From: Ceratopteris richardii
Taxonomy: Eukaryota > Streptophyta > Polypodiopsida > Polypodiales > Pteridaceae
Length of the DNA: 64,000 nucleotides
Reading direction: 5' to 3'
NCBI GenBank assembly: GCA_020310875.1
Contig: CM035444.1
Coordinates: forward strand, 20,286,723 to 20,350,722
Shown piece by piece: positions 32,331-44,289 of this stretch; within the stretch, counting starts at the first letter, position 1; each line of letters begins with the position of its first letter. The notes beneath the pieces were generated by a model. That model was not told the DNA's origin. It worked only from the letters and a program-made list of their open reading frames with translations, and ran no database searches. The position numbers were made by a program, and so were the translations under genes.

Positions 32331-32335
32331 CATGG
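32331..32335. repeat. Target site duplication of Copia-C, left copy (CATGG)
   Basis: CATGG at 32331-32335 is repeated at 37780-37784, directly after the Copia-C 3' LTR. The Copia-B gag sequence reads on from one flank to the other, which supports these as the true insertion edges. Confidence 0.88.
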
Positions 32336-32388
32336 TGTTGGGTGTGTGTAGAAGTGTGAGAGACACACGAGAAGCACACACAAAGAGC
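32336..32388 (-). repeat. Inverted LTR terminus at the Copia-C left edge
   Basis: These 53 bp are the reverse complement of the last 53 bp of the Copia-C LTR (compare 32758-32810), with one CG-to-CA type difference. Thus both edges of the insertion are the same LTR end in opposite orientation, each presenting TG outward-in. Confidence 0.9.
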
Positions 32389-32424
32389 TATTCCAGCCAT
32401 CGTCTTCTCCGTGTGTCTTGCTGC
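32387..32424 (+). repeat. Direct copy of the LTR R/U5 start
   Basis: The 38-bp stretch starting GCTATTCCAGCCATCG and ending CTTGCTGC is repeated at 32714-32751 with one mismatch. The two copies flank the foreign segment and its poly(A), so they can be read either as LTR pieces joined by template switching or as a long target duplication of a retroposed RNA. Confidence 0.9.
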
Positions 32425-32681
32425 ACACACACCGGTTGTGGATCGTCTCTACTAACTAGACTCCATAAACCTTTACCTTTAAGGTAATTTATCATTCTAT
32501 ACCTCCAAGATTGAAAATTATCTTTGTCTAACTTCTCAACTTGTTGTCCTAAATCAGCCATTGAAAACTTCCAAGATTGAAGTTTACCTCAAGTATGTTG
32601 TGGTGCTCTTTCTTGACTTCACGAAGCTCCCCCTTGATTTGTAGCTTCTCCTTTGCTTCAATTCAGTTCCAATGCTTTGAA

Positions 32682-32713
<32 letters not shown>
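32425..32713 (+). other. Captured polyadenylated segment in the Copia-C left end
   Basis: About 260 bp of sequence unrelated to the LTR end in 29 consecutive A residues (32685-32713), after which the LTR resumes. On the opposite strand, near 32564-32430, it encodes MADLGQQVEKLDKDNFQSW and continues YRMINYLKGKGLW, a typical copia gag start. It is therefore a reverse-transcribed copy of an RNA antisense to another copia's gag. The poly(A) shows that the captured RNA was on the plus strand. Confidence 0.82.
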
Positions 32714-32717
<4 letters not shown>

Positions 32718-32810
32718 TTCCAGCCATTGTCTTCTCCGTGTGTCTTGCTGCGTTTGTGCTCTTTGTGTGTGCTTCTCGTGTGTCTCTCGCACTTCTACAC
32801 ACACCCAACA
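32714..32810 (+). repeat. Copia-C LTR end (R/U5 part only)
   Basis: Runs from GCTATTCCAGCC to CACACCCAACA and matches 37683-37779 with two differences. It begins exactly where the poly(A) stops. The primer site follows after one base. Confidence 0.92.
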
Positions 32811-32811
32811 G

Positions 32812-32829
32812 TGGTATCAGAGCAGGTTC
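32812..32829 (+). promoter_or_regulatory. Copia-C primer-binding site (initiator tRNA-Met)
   Basis: TGGTATCAGAGCAGGTTC, complementary to the 3' end of plant initiator tRNA-Met, lies one base after the LTR end CAACA. Confidence 0.95.
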
Positions 32830-35800
32830 AACTTCTTCTCAAGTTTTGGTTTTTCGCATCGCGGCGCGCGAGCACTTTAACAGTGCAAATCGACTTCAGA
32901 GCATAGAAGTGTGAATTTCAGCAGCCCGAAAACATTTCCAGCAGGTGCCCTGAGGTTTTACCCCCATTTCGAAGCCATTCGTGCAGCCAGAATCGCCATC
33001 AGAGTGACGGTTTGTGAGCTGAAATTTCAGCACTCATTTCAGTTTTCGTCGAAGTGAAGATTTTGTCACATTCTTGTTCCTTAGTGAAATGGCGGGCAAC
33101 AATGACTTGTTTGGCATGCTTCAAGCTGAAGATAAGCTTGATGGGACCAACTATCCGATGTGGTCTTACATGATGAAGCACGTTCTTGTTGCAAAACAAC
33201 TTTGGAACATAGTGGCAGATGTAGATCGAAGACCGGCAGGTGCTTCTACTTCACAGTCTACTGTCACAGATGGAGCTTCTTCTTCGAGTACAGTGGTTTC
33301 TCCTTCTCCACCTACACAGGAGCAGCTTAGATGGGATGGAAAAGATGCTTAAGCTCATGCTTTGATTGTGCTTTCAGTGAAGCGTCATATAGTTCCACAC
33401 ATTCGGTCATGTTCTACATCACGACAAGCATGGGACACTCTTGCTTCTTTGTATGCCGTGCGTAATGAAGCACGTGTTGCATACTTGAGGAAGCAACTTG
33501 AGGATGTATGTATGGCTGAAAATGAGTCAGTGGATGTGTATGTGACACGCATCAAGGACTTGAAAGAGCAATTGGCAAACATAGATGAGATCATTCCGGA
33601 TGCATCACTCATTTCTACATTGTTGAAAGGATTACCGGAATCTTTTCAAAGCTTTGCTACTACACTTCGTTTGGTTGCAAACGGAAATCCTAATATGTAT
33701 GCATTTGATGAGGTTGTGTCTCTTCTTTTGCAAGAAGAGCAATCTAGAGTGAATAGGAGTGGTTTGATTGAAGGAACGCAAGCACTTGCTATCTCACAAA
33801 AGGGGAAAAGCAAGTATGGTTCAACTTTTGGTTCATCAAAACCAAAGCCTCAAGCTTCCTCTTCCACTCATTCCTCTAATGATGGTGATTTGCAAAAGAA
33901 GAAGAGATGCAAATATTGCCAGAAGGCTGGTCATACTATTGATGAGTGTAGAAAGCTTGCTAAACGCAATGAAAAGAAGAAGGAATCCGGCATGTCTATT
34001 GCTGAAAATTCAGCAAATGCAAAGAATGATGAAGCTAACATGGCTCAAGATTTTTGGGCATGTGTTGTTACATGTCATTATGATGCTTCTTTACATTCTA
34101 AATGCATGGTTGTGAGTGAGGCTGATTCGGATTGGTTCTTTCATAGTGGTGCTTCAAAGCACATAACATAATGCAAAAGATTTTTTGCCTCTTTGAAAGA
34201 TGCACCTAAAGGAGGACATGTGGTGTGTGCAAACAATGCCTCTTATCCTGTCATTGGAGTAGGAGAAATTGAGCTTACGGCTGCAAATGGAGGTGTGATT
34301 CTCTTGAAAAATGCATTGTATGTGCCCGGTATCAAGAAGAACTTAATTTCAGTTCCGTTGATTGCCAAAGTAGGACTTCATGTACAATTTGTTGATGATA
34401 AGTGTATGGTTCATGATTTCAGCAATGGCGATGTTATCGTGATGTCCGGTACATTATGTGATGGTTTGTATTGCATGGATACATACAAGAGGGCTGCCTC
34501 GAATGCCTTGGTTGCTCATACTTCTTCCATGGCTGAAATGGAGCTTTGGCATGCTCGTTTTGGTCATTTAAACTTCAATAGTTTGCTCTACTTGCAAAAG
34601 AAGGACATGGTTATTGGCTTGGCTACACTTGAGTCCATTGAAAAGCATGCATGTGAAGGTTGCATTCTTGGAAAAATGCATCGTGCTTCTTTTCCAAAAG
34701 ATAGTCACACACACACTACAAGAAAATTGCAACTTGTTCATAGTGATGTATGTGGTCCGGTCAAGACTCCATCTTTTGGGAAGGATGTATATTTTGTTAC
34801 CTTCATTGATGATGCTACTCGCCATACATGGGTGTATCCTATGAAAGCAAAGAATGAGGTATTTTCTTGCTTCAAAGCATTTTTAGCTATGGCTGAAAAT
34901 TTTTCTTCACAAAAGCTTTTGACTCTATGCACGGATCGTGGTGGTGAGTACATGGCACATGAGTTTAATGCTTTTCTTTGTGAAAGAGGTATTTCGCACC
35001 AATGTACGGTGCCATATACACCTCAACAAAATGGTGTTTCCGAGTGTAAAAATAGAACTTTACTTGAAATGGCACGATGTATGGTTAAAGGAAAGCATCT
35101 TCCTCATAAGTTTTGGATGGAAGCGGTCATGTGTGAAAATTATGTGTTGAATCGCTGCCCTACAAAAGCATTGAGAGTCATCACTCCTTATGAGGCTTGG
35201 AATGGTCATAAGCCTATGGTTAGTCATATGCGTGTGTTTGGTTGTTTGGCATATGCTCTTGTGCCATCACAACAACGTCACAAACTTGATGACAAGGCAA
35301 AGAAATGTATATTTGTTGGTTATAGTGCTGAAAGTAAGGGATATCGGTTGTACCATCCATTGACGAACACAATTATTGTGAGTCGAGATGTGGTAGTTGC
35401 TAAAAATTCAGTTTTCCCTCTACTTGAGTGCAAAAAACTGCCAACAGTTAGCTCACAAGATGTGTTCGATACACTCATGCCTTTGTTCCAAAATGGTGCG
35501 CTTGACTATGGCCATGTAGACCAGCCAACTGAGGTTCAAAGGGCTGAAAAATTCCAGCCAAATAGGGTTGAAAATGTGGATAATTTTCAGCCAAACATGG
35601 CTGAATAAATCAGCCAAAAAATGTTAAAACTGTTGGAAATTTCCAGCCACATATGGTTGAACATATGCGACAAAATATGGCTGAAACTGAGCATGAAATT
35701 CAGCCCACGCATGATGTACATATTGAAGATGTTTTACATAATGAACGCATGTCTATCAAGAGTGCACAATCTATGCCAAAGTGGCTGAAACAAACTTTGC

Positions 35801-37486
35801 AGGACAACAAATTGAGTGCACCTTTACTTGGTAGAACAAGGTCAAGCTCTCACCATGCATGAAGTAATTTTGTGGATTATTCTCTTATTGCTACACCATG
35901 TAATGAAGAGCCACTTTCTTTTGAAGATGCATGTGACGATCCACAATGGATGAGTGCTATGCAATCAGAAATGGATTCCATACATAGGAATGGTACTTGG
36001 GAGTTATGTGAATTGCCAAAAGGAAAGAATGCCATTGGTACAAAGTGGGTTTACAAGATTAAGAGAAAATCTGATGGTAGCATTGATCGCTACAAAGCTA
36101 GATTGGTTGCCAAAGGATGTGCGCACCAATATGGCATTGACTATGAGGAAACTTTTGCACCTACTTCACGCATGACTACCATTCGTACCGTGGTTGCATT
36201 GGCTGCCCATCGAGGTTGGAAAGTGCATCAATTGGACATAAAAACAGCCTTCTTGAATGGAGATTTACAAGAAGAGGTCTATGTGAAGCAACCTCCTGGA
36301 TTTGCTATGAAAGGGAAAGAGCATATGGTTTGTCGCTTGCATAAAGCCTTGTATGGTCTCAAGCAAGCTCCACGTGCATGGTATGACAAAATACATAAGC
36401 ACTTGATTGCTCTTGGCTTCACATGTTGTCCGATTGAAAGCACACTCTATGTACGCAAAAATGGGGCTGATCTTATAGTGCTTGTTCTTTATGTCGATGA
36501 CATACTCTTGACTGGGTCATGTAATGCAAAACTTGACATTCTTATGGCTGATTTGTAGCATACTTTTGATATCACTTATCTTGGTCTTTTGAGCTACTAT
36601 CTTGGCATCCAATTTGTATCCGTTGAGGGGGGAATTGTTATGCATCAAGGAAAGTATGTTGAAAAACTACTTTAGCGTTTTGACTTTGAGGATTGCAAGC
36701 CAGTTTCCACACCAGTTGAGACAGGATTTAGATTCTCAGTTGAGGATTCCAGTGATGCATTTGACACTTCTCTTTATCAGCAGGCTGTGGGATGTCTTAT
36801 ATATGCATGCAACACAAGGCCGGATATACAGTATGCAGTTTCCCAGTTGAGTCGATTCATGCATAGCCTTGGCACTAAGCATTGGCAGGCTGTGAAACGT
36901 GTGTTTAGATATCTTCGAGGCACTTTGAGCTTAGGTCTCTTTTATGGCAGAGATGTGTAGCCATGCTTGCATGCTTTTACAGATAGTGATTGGGCTGGTT
37001 GTTATGATACTCGCGTGTCCACTAGTGGTAATTGCTTTTTCCTTGGAGACTCATGCATAACTTGGTTGAGTAAGAAGAACCCTACAGTGGCGACATCGAG
37101 TTGTGAAGCTGAGTACAGGGCAGTTTTCACAGCTATAGTGGAGTGTATATGGCTGAGACGCCTATTGATGGATCTTTGCATGGAGATTGATGCTGCTACG
37201 CATATTCTCACAGATAGTCAGAGTGCTTTGGCTGTTGCACGAAACCCAGTGTTTCATGCACGGATCAAACATATTGAGGTGCATTATCACTATGTGAGAG
37301 AGCGCCTTCATGCAGGAGATATTGATTTGGTATATGTGCCTACACAAGATAATGTGGCAGACATATTCACCAAAGCTCTTCCACGGGAAAAGTTTGAAGC
37401 TTTTCGCAAAGCTTTAGGCTTGTTACCTTGTGGGGGCTGATCTGTCACTCTCTGTATGTGTTCACATCATTCGCTCCAGGGGGGTT

Positions 37487-37779
37487 TGTTACACTTATGT
37501 GTTCCTCGAGTAGCTTTGATGTGAACCTTTTCCCTATACATGGGCACTTTTTACTCTAGTGTTGGCTAGAGGTTTTTTCCCCATGTTACCACGTACTTGA
37601 TACTCTCATATGTGGTGGTACTTTGTACTTAGGGATATTATTCAGCTCTTACTTCATTTCAGTTCATCGATCAATAGAGAGAGCTATTCCAGCCATCGTC
37701 TTCTCCGTGTGTCTTGCTGCGTTTGTGCTCTTTGTGTGTGCTTCTCGTGTGTCTCTCGCACTTCTACAGACACCCAACA
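37487..37779 (+). repeat. Copia-C 3' LTR, 293 bp
   Basis: Starts TGTTACACTTATGTG directly after the polypurine tract CCAGGGGGGTT (37476-37486) and ends ACACCCAACA; the duplication CATGG follows. Its right 98 bp correspond to 32714-32810. Confidence 0.93.
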
Positions 37780-37784
37780 CATGG

Positions 37785-38200
37785 TAGGTAGTGGTTAAGG
37801 CTTCCCCCTTTCCATCAACCTTGATTCCATTGATCATTTGCCTCACAATTTGTTCCTCTTCTACAATTTCTCCAATTCTTCCTAATTAATCTACAATGTC
37901 CTTCATCTTGGTGACAAAGTCTGTGACACTTTGCTTGGGTTGCTCCTTGAGTGTGAACTCCATCCATAGTTGGTTCTTCCTAGCCTTGGTGCTAGAAGAG
38001 AAGAATGCTCGCAAAGCATTCCACAATGCTTGTGAAGTCTTAAAACTCCTAATATAAAGAAGTAAGAAATCAGAGATAGAGTTTAGAATGTATGACCTTG
38101 CCAAATCATCCTTTGCACACCATGTGTTCAACCTTTCTTGCTCTTCTTCCTCTATCTTGAAAAGGGCAAGGAATTAGACTCGTTTTCCACTTTGAATAGA
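37785..38200 (-). mobile_element. Copia-B, gag part to the right of Copia-C
   Basis: On the minus strand this reads NTWCAKDDLARSYILNSISD, then KARKNQLWMEFTLKEQPKQS and VTDFVTKMKDIVD, a UBN2-type copia gag close to the one of Copia-1 (ASLWAEFTTFKKKASQSISD). It continues beyond Copia-C at 32330. The upstream limit near 38200 is uncertain. Confidence 0.83.
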
Positions 38201-39884
38201 AAGGAGAGGAATATTTATATGTTTTATACTAGACTTAGTGTTTTATAGTCCCATTTAAATACAAATGTATTTGATTTGTATTTGGTGGGACTTAGCAAAG
38301 AGTATGGACTTAGTAATTCCGTGGCTAAAGATTCTAAATAAGATAAGGATATCTATTATGTTCTTCATCCTTGACAAGTTAGGAAAACTAGTAGCTATCA
38401 ATCTTTTCTTGAGGCATAATGTTCAAGTATCCTGGGTGATAGATAGTAAACCCAATTTTATGAGTTCATTTGCTTCTGAAATGAATCCTTGTCTTCATCA
38501 TCCTTGATTTTCCCTAGATTAACTCTTAGAACATATGCTTGCTCTTGCATGGTTTAAACTTTTTGAGAAATTTTTTATCGTCAAGAATTCTTGGATCAAA
38601 GACTAAAATTACATATTTAGGAATTCAGATTACTTGCTAGACCATTATTCTAGGTCTCTACCCAAGTTCCTTGTTCATCATAGCTTAGCAAGTTCTTCCA
38701 AAGAGCACTAGTACTTAACTATCTTGAACCAACTCAAGTTCATACCATAGATAGCTAAATGTAATAACCTTAAAGGTCACAATGCTTTGCAAAGAGGAAC
38801 AAATAGTTCCTTACTTAAACAATTCCCTCATATCCTCACACTAATTGATGAAGAATACTTACCAAACAATCAAGATACCTTCTTGCTAGATCTTCTATCT
38901 ATTAAATGGAGCTAAACGGTTCAAGTTTTTATTTGATTTAAGTTCCAAGGTCTTTGCAAGAAAAAATACCTCTTTCTTAGCATCATATCCTAGACACCCT
39001 AGTGATTCAAAGATTCAAAGAATGATCTTTTTAGAGATCATTCTATCATTCAAAGATCTATGCTTGAGTAGTATTGACTTTTAAGAAGCTCCTCCCTTTT
39101 GGGGTTTAACTCAAATACAAATCCCTAAATTATTTGTCCTCTTCTTATACAACTTTCGTACACAATTTGAAGTTGAGTAGGTATTCTATTTAGAAGTACA
39201 CATCTTCTTTAAGAGGATAAAAGATACCCTTAGCTAAGGTAATTTTCACTTTGTTCCATTTACCATCTTGTAAATACAACCATATGCTTTTCACTGGTTC
39301 AAGTAGATATATCTCTACACCTTTTTTATAAGCATGAGATCTTATTCGCAATGGTTTTAACTTTAAGGATTATCTTGATGTTTATTATCAGATCTTGAGC
39401 CTCTTTCTTCTTTGGTCCTCAGAGAAAATTCTCAAAGGGAGTCCACTCCCACTATCCCATACCAATAGGTTCCTTCTCCAATCCATAGAACTACATACTT
39501 TATCTTTTCACCTTATTTGTCTTCTCAATGCTCTTTGATAATTTTCTATAGTCGTGAATTCCATTTTGGAATTCCTTGGCATCATATTCATGAGAACAAA
39601 GACTTAGGTTTCAAATTCTCATGCCAATTAATATCTATGGTCGACCATTATCCTTTTCATGGCATGATTTATCAAACCATAAAAGTTTTGATCTATTTGA
39701 CCAATTTCGGTCATTTGAATTTCCTAAAATTCCTCTAGCCAAGATGACTTGAGATAAGACCAATTATTTTCTCCTTGAGATCCCATCATCTTCCTTGATA
39801 TTTAGCAATAGGATTTTCTTGGAATTTTTAACTCATGCTTTCATGAGTTTTCATCTTGCTTAAGCCTTTAATGTTATATTGATG
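38201..39884. other. Unassigned AT-rich stretch
   Basis: No domain, long frame or LTR pair recognised on either strand. Short blocks such as AAAAGGATAATGGTC (minus strand near 39650) recur near 48620 on the plus strand, hinting that 38200-39880 and 48208-49116 may come from one old repeat, but I could not align them convincingly. Confidence 0.4.
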
Positions 39885-40780
39885 TTCTTAGAGCCTTTAA
39901 CTGTTCTCGCTAGGCATCGCACGCTCAACAGGTATATCATAGGCTAGGCATATATATAGAATTCTTGTGATTGCACAATAGCCATGGATAAATCTTTTTT
40001 GTGCCCATCTTTGCAATTCTAAATACAATTGTTCCTGAATCCAATTAGGAAGATCAATCGTTTGGGGTCCCATATCTGCTAAGTATATCCCAAACCAAAT
40101 ACGTTTCTAGAGTATTATGCAACAATTTTGAGCCAGAAAAGCAAAATGTTGTATACATAAATGTAGTGGTTTTGATAGCTCTCATGTAATGGCGAAAATA
40201 TCTGCCCACTTAAGAACATCTCCCCTTTTCATTGGATTTGGAATGATCCTCTCCCTTTCTGTTGGAGTGTGCGTGCCATAGATTTTGACTGCGGCTATGA
40301 TGAGATCTACCGAGAGATAGAACTTCTTAAAAGGGGGGTCAGTAACTAGTGAGGGTAGAATGAACATCCTTGGTAACTCCTTCCTAATAGGAGGTTGCAG
40401 AGTGGTAACCAAATAAAAACATCGATAGAAGTTTGGTTTGGGGAGGGGAGCACTAAAATACTCTGTAAATCCTGCTTGTGCCCAAATTGGCTATAACTCC
40501 TCAGAACTTTGAAGGGCTTCAATTTGTCATTAGAAGAATTAGTATCTTCCCCACATGTCACCACTAAAGAATAGCATTGCGTCATAGATGTACTTTGCAT
40601 CGACCAAAGGTCGAGCTAATCCCTGAAACCAGTGGGAGTTACTGTGTACTTTTTGGGTTCTTCCGATGGGAGGATCCTTTATCGACATTGGCCCCATAAA
40701 ATCTTGGAATTTCGGTGGCTTCATTGTAGGGTATGGCTCAGCCAACAAATTATCGAAATTTACTATTGGTGTGCTAGTGC
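39885..40780 (-). mobile_element. Gypsy-2 ORF3, N-terminal part
   Basis: Matches the first globular region of Gypsy-1 ORF3, including GPMSIKDPPIGRTQKVHSNS, FILPSLVTDPPFKKFYLS and GTHTPTERERIIPNPMKRGD, followed leftwards by KRIWFGIYLADMGPQTIDL. Conservation of this stretch across two distant copies argues that ORF3 was a genuine gene of the family. Confidence 0.82.
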
Positions 40781-40836
40781 CAGCCTTGGAGGTTCCTTCA
40801 ATTTGCGTGGTGATCTGAGTGTGTGTGTAGATGATT

Positions 40837-40950
40837 TGCTACAAAAGGACAACACATTAGTATGGAAATTAATTATGATCCCAATAAGGTGAGACTGCAA
40901 TCCCTTTCCATAACCGATGTGTAACCCGTGTAGCCATGTGTTGTGAGGTG
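40837..40950 (-). promoter_or_regulatory. Gypsy-2 copy of the conserved splice-acceptor-like block
   Basis: On the minus strand this has GGCTACACGGGTTAC, GTTATGGAAAGGGATTGC, TACTAAT and CCTTTTGTAG in the same order and spacing as 20401-20506 in Gypsy-1. TACTAAT is a closer match to the plant branch-point consensus than the Gypsy-1 TGCTAAT. Confidence 0.6.
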
Positions 40951-42049
40951 GTTGATATAATGCCCTCCGAGAAGCTAATGCAGATCACCAGACATCCTAC
41001 TTGCCCTTGAAGAATGCATACATTGCTTTTGATGAGATTTTATAACAAGTGATAGTGAGTTAGTGGGGATGAATTTATACAGGGTTTAGTGGTGGGTGAA
41101 TTATTACAAGGATAAGGGTTAGTCGTGAGAGGTGTTATGTTGTACAAAGGATTGTGTGGAGGTTTCTAGATGCATTTCGACATCCATGTTCTAAGAGTTG
41201 GTGTGTGGGTATGTTTTTTTGAAGGTACAAGGGATGAATATGGCAGTGGTAGTGTCAATGGGTGATTTCGGAGGGATGTGTATTACATGGCTTGGGTGTT
41301 GAGCTAGAAGACAGTCCTTGGGTTCCCAGATCTATGTGGAGTTGGTTCTTCTTGGCGATCCAAAATTTTTAGGTTCTTGTTGATGGAGAAGAAGGTCAAG
41401 GAGTCTAATTCTACCGTGGTCTCTTCCTATCATGGCCTACACTGTTGGAAAAATTGGTGCTTTCAAACCTTTTGGCACACATACTTGCTTGGTACTGGTT
41501 GCCTTGATATGCTGATACTACTTCCACCATGAGGTCATTTGGTATTGTCGTCAGTTTGGGTTCCTAAGTCATGGTTGACTTTTTTGTGGTTATGGTTGAG
41601 ATGTCTAGTTGACATTCCACTTTGGAAAAGAACAGAGGTCCATCACTTGCATGACTTGTCCATCAGGAAGTGAGGCATTCTACACAACAAATCTAGGTAG
41701 GTCCGAAGGAAGTGTGGAGGATGGGCCTGAAGAGACTATTGTCCCCATTCGACTACTGATATAACCCACCTGACCACTGATGTAGTCCACCTGATCCATC
41801 TCGTGGGTGGTGATCTCTTCTTGTTCAAAGGAAGACTAAGGGAAAATCTCTTAACATCTTCCTGAGCAGCGACTATTCATCGCCAGCCCCGCATGTGTTG
41901 ATGTATAAGTAATTTGACTTATCTATCCAAAGTTCTTTCAGTCCTCTTTCACATTCATTTCATATGGTCTGGGGTTATGTTCCTTAGGGGGGGTATTGTT
42001 AGGGAAGTAAAGCAGTATCACTTGCTATTGGTCTAAGGACGTGAGCTAT

Positions 42050-42700
42050 AGGGAGCATTTTCTAAGATTTAGGTCCATTGAATGATTATATAACCAATCT
42101 CGGCCAAGAATTAATGGTCTATCAGATTGTCGTCATGGCACACTAGGAGTTTCATAGTCAAGGTTATCTTGTGTATGGGGATAAGAAGGTCCACCTCTCC
42201 CATGCAAGGGGTTTCCATGCCTCTTAGCCCTATGAGGTATGCGTCAATTAGCTGCATTCCTAGTCATGATTCGTTATAGTGGGACAACCTAATCACACTA
42301 GTCATAGCACATGCATTAATTAAAGCCCTAAGCTCATGGCGGGTGTTGTTTGACTGTAATGAATGGTCTCCTATCCACTATGCTAGGATGAGCAGTTGAC
42401 TTTGTTTGACACATGGCCATAGGATATCTCGATGTTTCTTTGTCAATGCTACTATTTATCCTTGAGCTTTTGAGATGGTTATAATGTTCTCTCTCTAGTC
42501 CTTGTCTTCTTAATTTCATGCATTTAGTGCCTTCTAGTGCTTCTGCTTGAGCTTCCTCTCATATTCTCTTTTCTTCCTCTTTGCACTTCTTTGCCAGCGT
42601 GAGTCATCTAAGCATATCCTCCGTAAGAGGTTCCTAATAAAGCTCGACTCTACAACCACTAATGTAATTAGACATATTTCTCCCTCTAGTGTGGCTAAAT
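42050..42700 (-). mobile_element. Gypsy-2 region matching the second retropepsin-like domain
   Basis: The minus strand aligns with 18780-19260 of Gypsy-1: the basic KLRRQGLEREHYNHL segment, RYPMAMCQTKSTAHPSIVDR and RPFITV, then the DSG-motif region and the GMETPCMGEVDL block ending near the ILG motif. The domain was therefore present in the common ancestor of both elements. Confidence 0.8.
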
Positions 42701-42759
42701 GTATTGCTCCACTTGTGAAAAGTCTATTGATAATCATAGGTCCATAACCATGTTTCTCT

Positions 42760-44100
42760 AGCTTTTGTGCGTGCTATTTTGGTGTATACACTAGGACTAA
42801 GTCACCTTCTTTTAAGCCTTTATCTTTCACGTGTGCATCGAAATAGGCTTTTTGTCGCTTCTTGGCTGCATATATGCTTGCTACCGCTTCCAACTTGGTT
42901 TCTCCTAATCGTTCCAAGTCCATTATCCTTGATGATAGTTCGTGGCTGGTCCACTAATGCTCTTGTGCAACCTTAAGGGTGGATATCAAAAAATCCAAAG
43001 GGAGCATTGTATTTTGACCAAGAAACATATGAAAGGGAGTTGCATTGAGTATGATCTTGTAGGCCGCTTGATATACCCAAACAAGGTGATGCAATTGATT
43101 GTCCCAATCTGAACGTTTGTTGTTTACGAGTTTCCTCAATACATTACAAAGGATCTTGTTAGTAATTTCTGCCTGTCCATTGGCTTGGGGATGATATGGT
43201 GCGGATTTCTTGTGAATCACCATAAAATATTGTAACAAATATTCAATAACTTGGTTTAGAAAGTGGGTTCCTCAATTGCTCACCAGTTCTATAGGTAATC
43301 CATACCTCGTAACGACATTTTCAAATAAGAATTTTGTAGTTCTGTGTGCATTCTTCTTTTTGGTAGCTTTAGCCTCTACCCATTTGGTGAGATAATCTAT
43401 CACTACTATGATGTATTCAACATGAGTACCTTTCACAGGGGGGGTTGATGGGTCCTATAAAGTCTATGCCCCACTTAGAGAATGCATGTTCTCCCATCAT
43501 GGGTTTTAGTGGCATTTCATCTCTACAGGTAGGAAATTGAGTTCTTTGGCACACATCACATCTCTTAAAATAGGTATGTGAAGAGTGGACCACCACAATC
43601 CTGCGAATAGTATGGCTTTGATTATCTTGTCGAGGCCAAAATGACTTCCTGCAGCACCTTGGTATACAATCTCCAATATGTTCAAATAATCACTCTCATG
43701 AACACACTGTCTTAGGTATCCATCTCTTCCTCTTTTGTATAGGTTATCGCCAATAAGTGTGTAGTCTTGAGCTTCCTACTCCAGACTTTGTTGTCTTGCT
43801 AGAGTCATTCCTTGAGGGAATGTGTTCATCCTCAAGTATGTTACCATTGCTTCACTCCATTCTAGTGTAGGAGATGCTTGGTATAGCAAGGCATGCTCCA
43901 CAGAGGTTTGTCACAACAAACTAGGCATTCTTTACATAGCCTATAGACATCTGATTCCATAGATGGCCAATACACTCCTAGTCTGTACAGAGTTTGCAAT
44001 GCATAGTGTTTCAAATGATGTTGCTTTAAGGCCCAACATGTGCTAATTGCAACCATTTCTCGTATTTTGACTCTTCCACGCAAAAAGTGAGAATTCATTG
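42760..44100 (-). mobile_element. Gypsy-2 integrase region
   Basis: Clear minus-strand matches to Gypsy-1 integrase, for example HKKSAPYHPQANGQAEITNK and PFHMFLGQNTMLPLDFLIST near 43000-43240, and the zinc-finger part near 43560-44080. Confidence 0.88.
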
Positions 44101-44289
44101 ATTATCTTGTTTATATATGCTTCTTGCTAGTATTTGGTATCTTTGTGACTTGGTGATATCTCCTTCTTTGATCCTAATCCTAGGATTCTTGGGTCCAAAT
44201 GTGAGAATAGGGACAATAGTCTTGGCCCATTTGGGTACTATCTCAAGATTAAACAAGTATGCATCTAGTAGTTAATCCGCTATTGCTTG

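Larger units (their letters stand above)
32336..37779 (+). mobile_element. Copia-C: Ty1/copia element with a rearranged left end, inserted in Copia-B
   Basis: The insertion is bounded by CATGG duplications. The right side is ordinary: gag at 33089 onwards (MAGNNDLFGMLQAEDKLDG), zinc knuckle CKYCQKAGHTIDEC near 33910, protease region WFFHSGASKHIT near 34135, pre-integrase LWHARFGHLNF, integrase (HSDVCGP, GVSECKNRTL), reverse transcriptase with VLYVDDILLTG near 36490, RNase H with SDWAGCYDTR near 36985, polypurine tract and a 293-bp 3' LTR. The left end is not a normal LTR and is described separately. All protein parts are present, with about six breaks. The 98-bp LTR piece at 32714-32810 differs from the 3' LTR at two positions, so it is fairly recent. 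Confidence 0.88.

Noticed and set aside
32685-32713. The A29 tract as an assembly or sequencing artefact
   Set aside because: It sits exactly at a structured junction with duplicated sequence on both sides, which an artefact would not produce. Its exact length is still uncertain.
38201-39884. Short plus-strand frames (for example near 38265 and 39517) as genes
   Set aside because: Under 85 codons, AT-driven composition, no domain and no supporting context.
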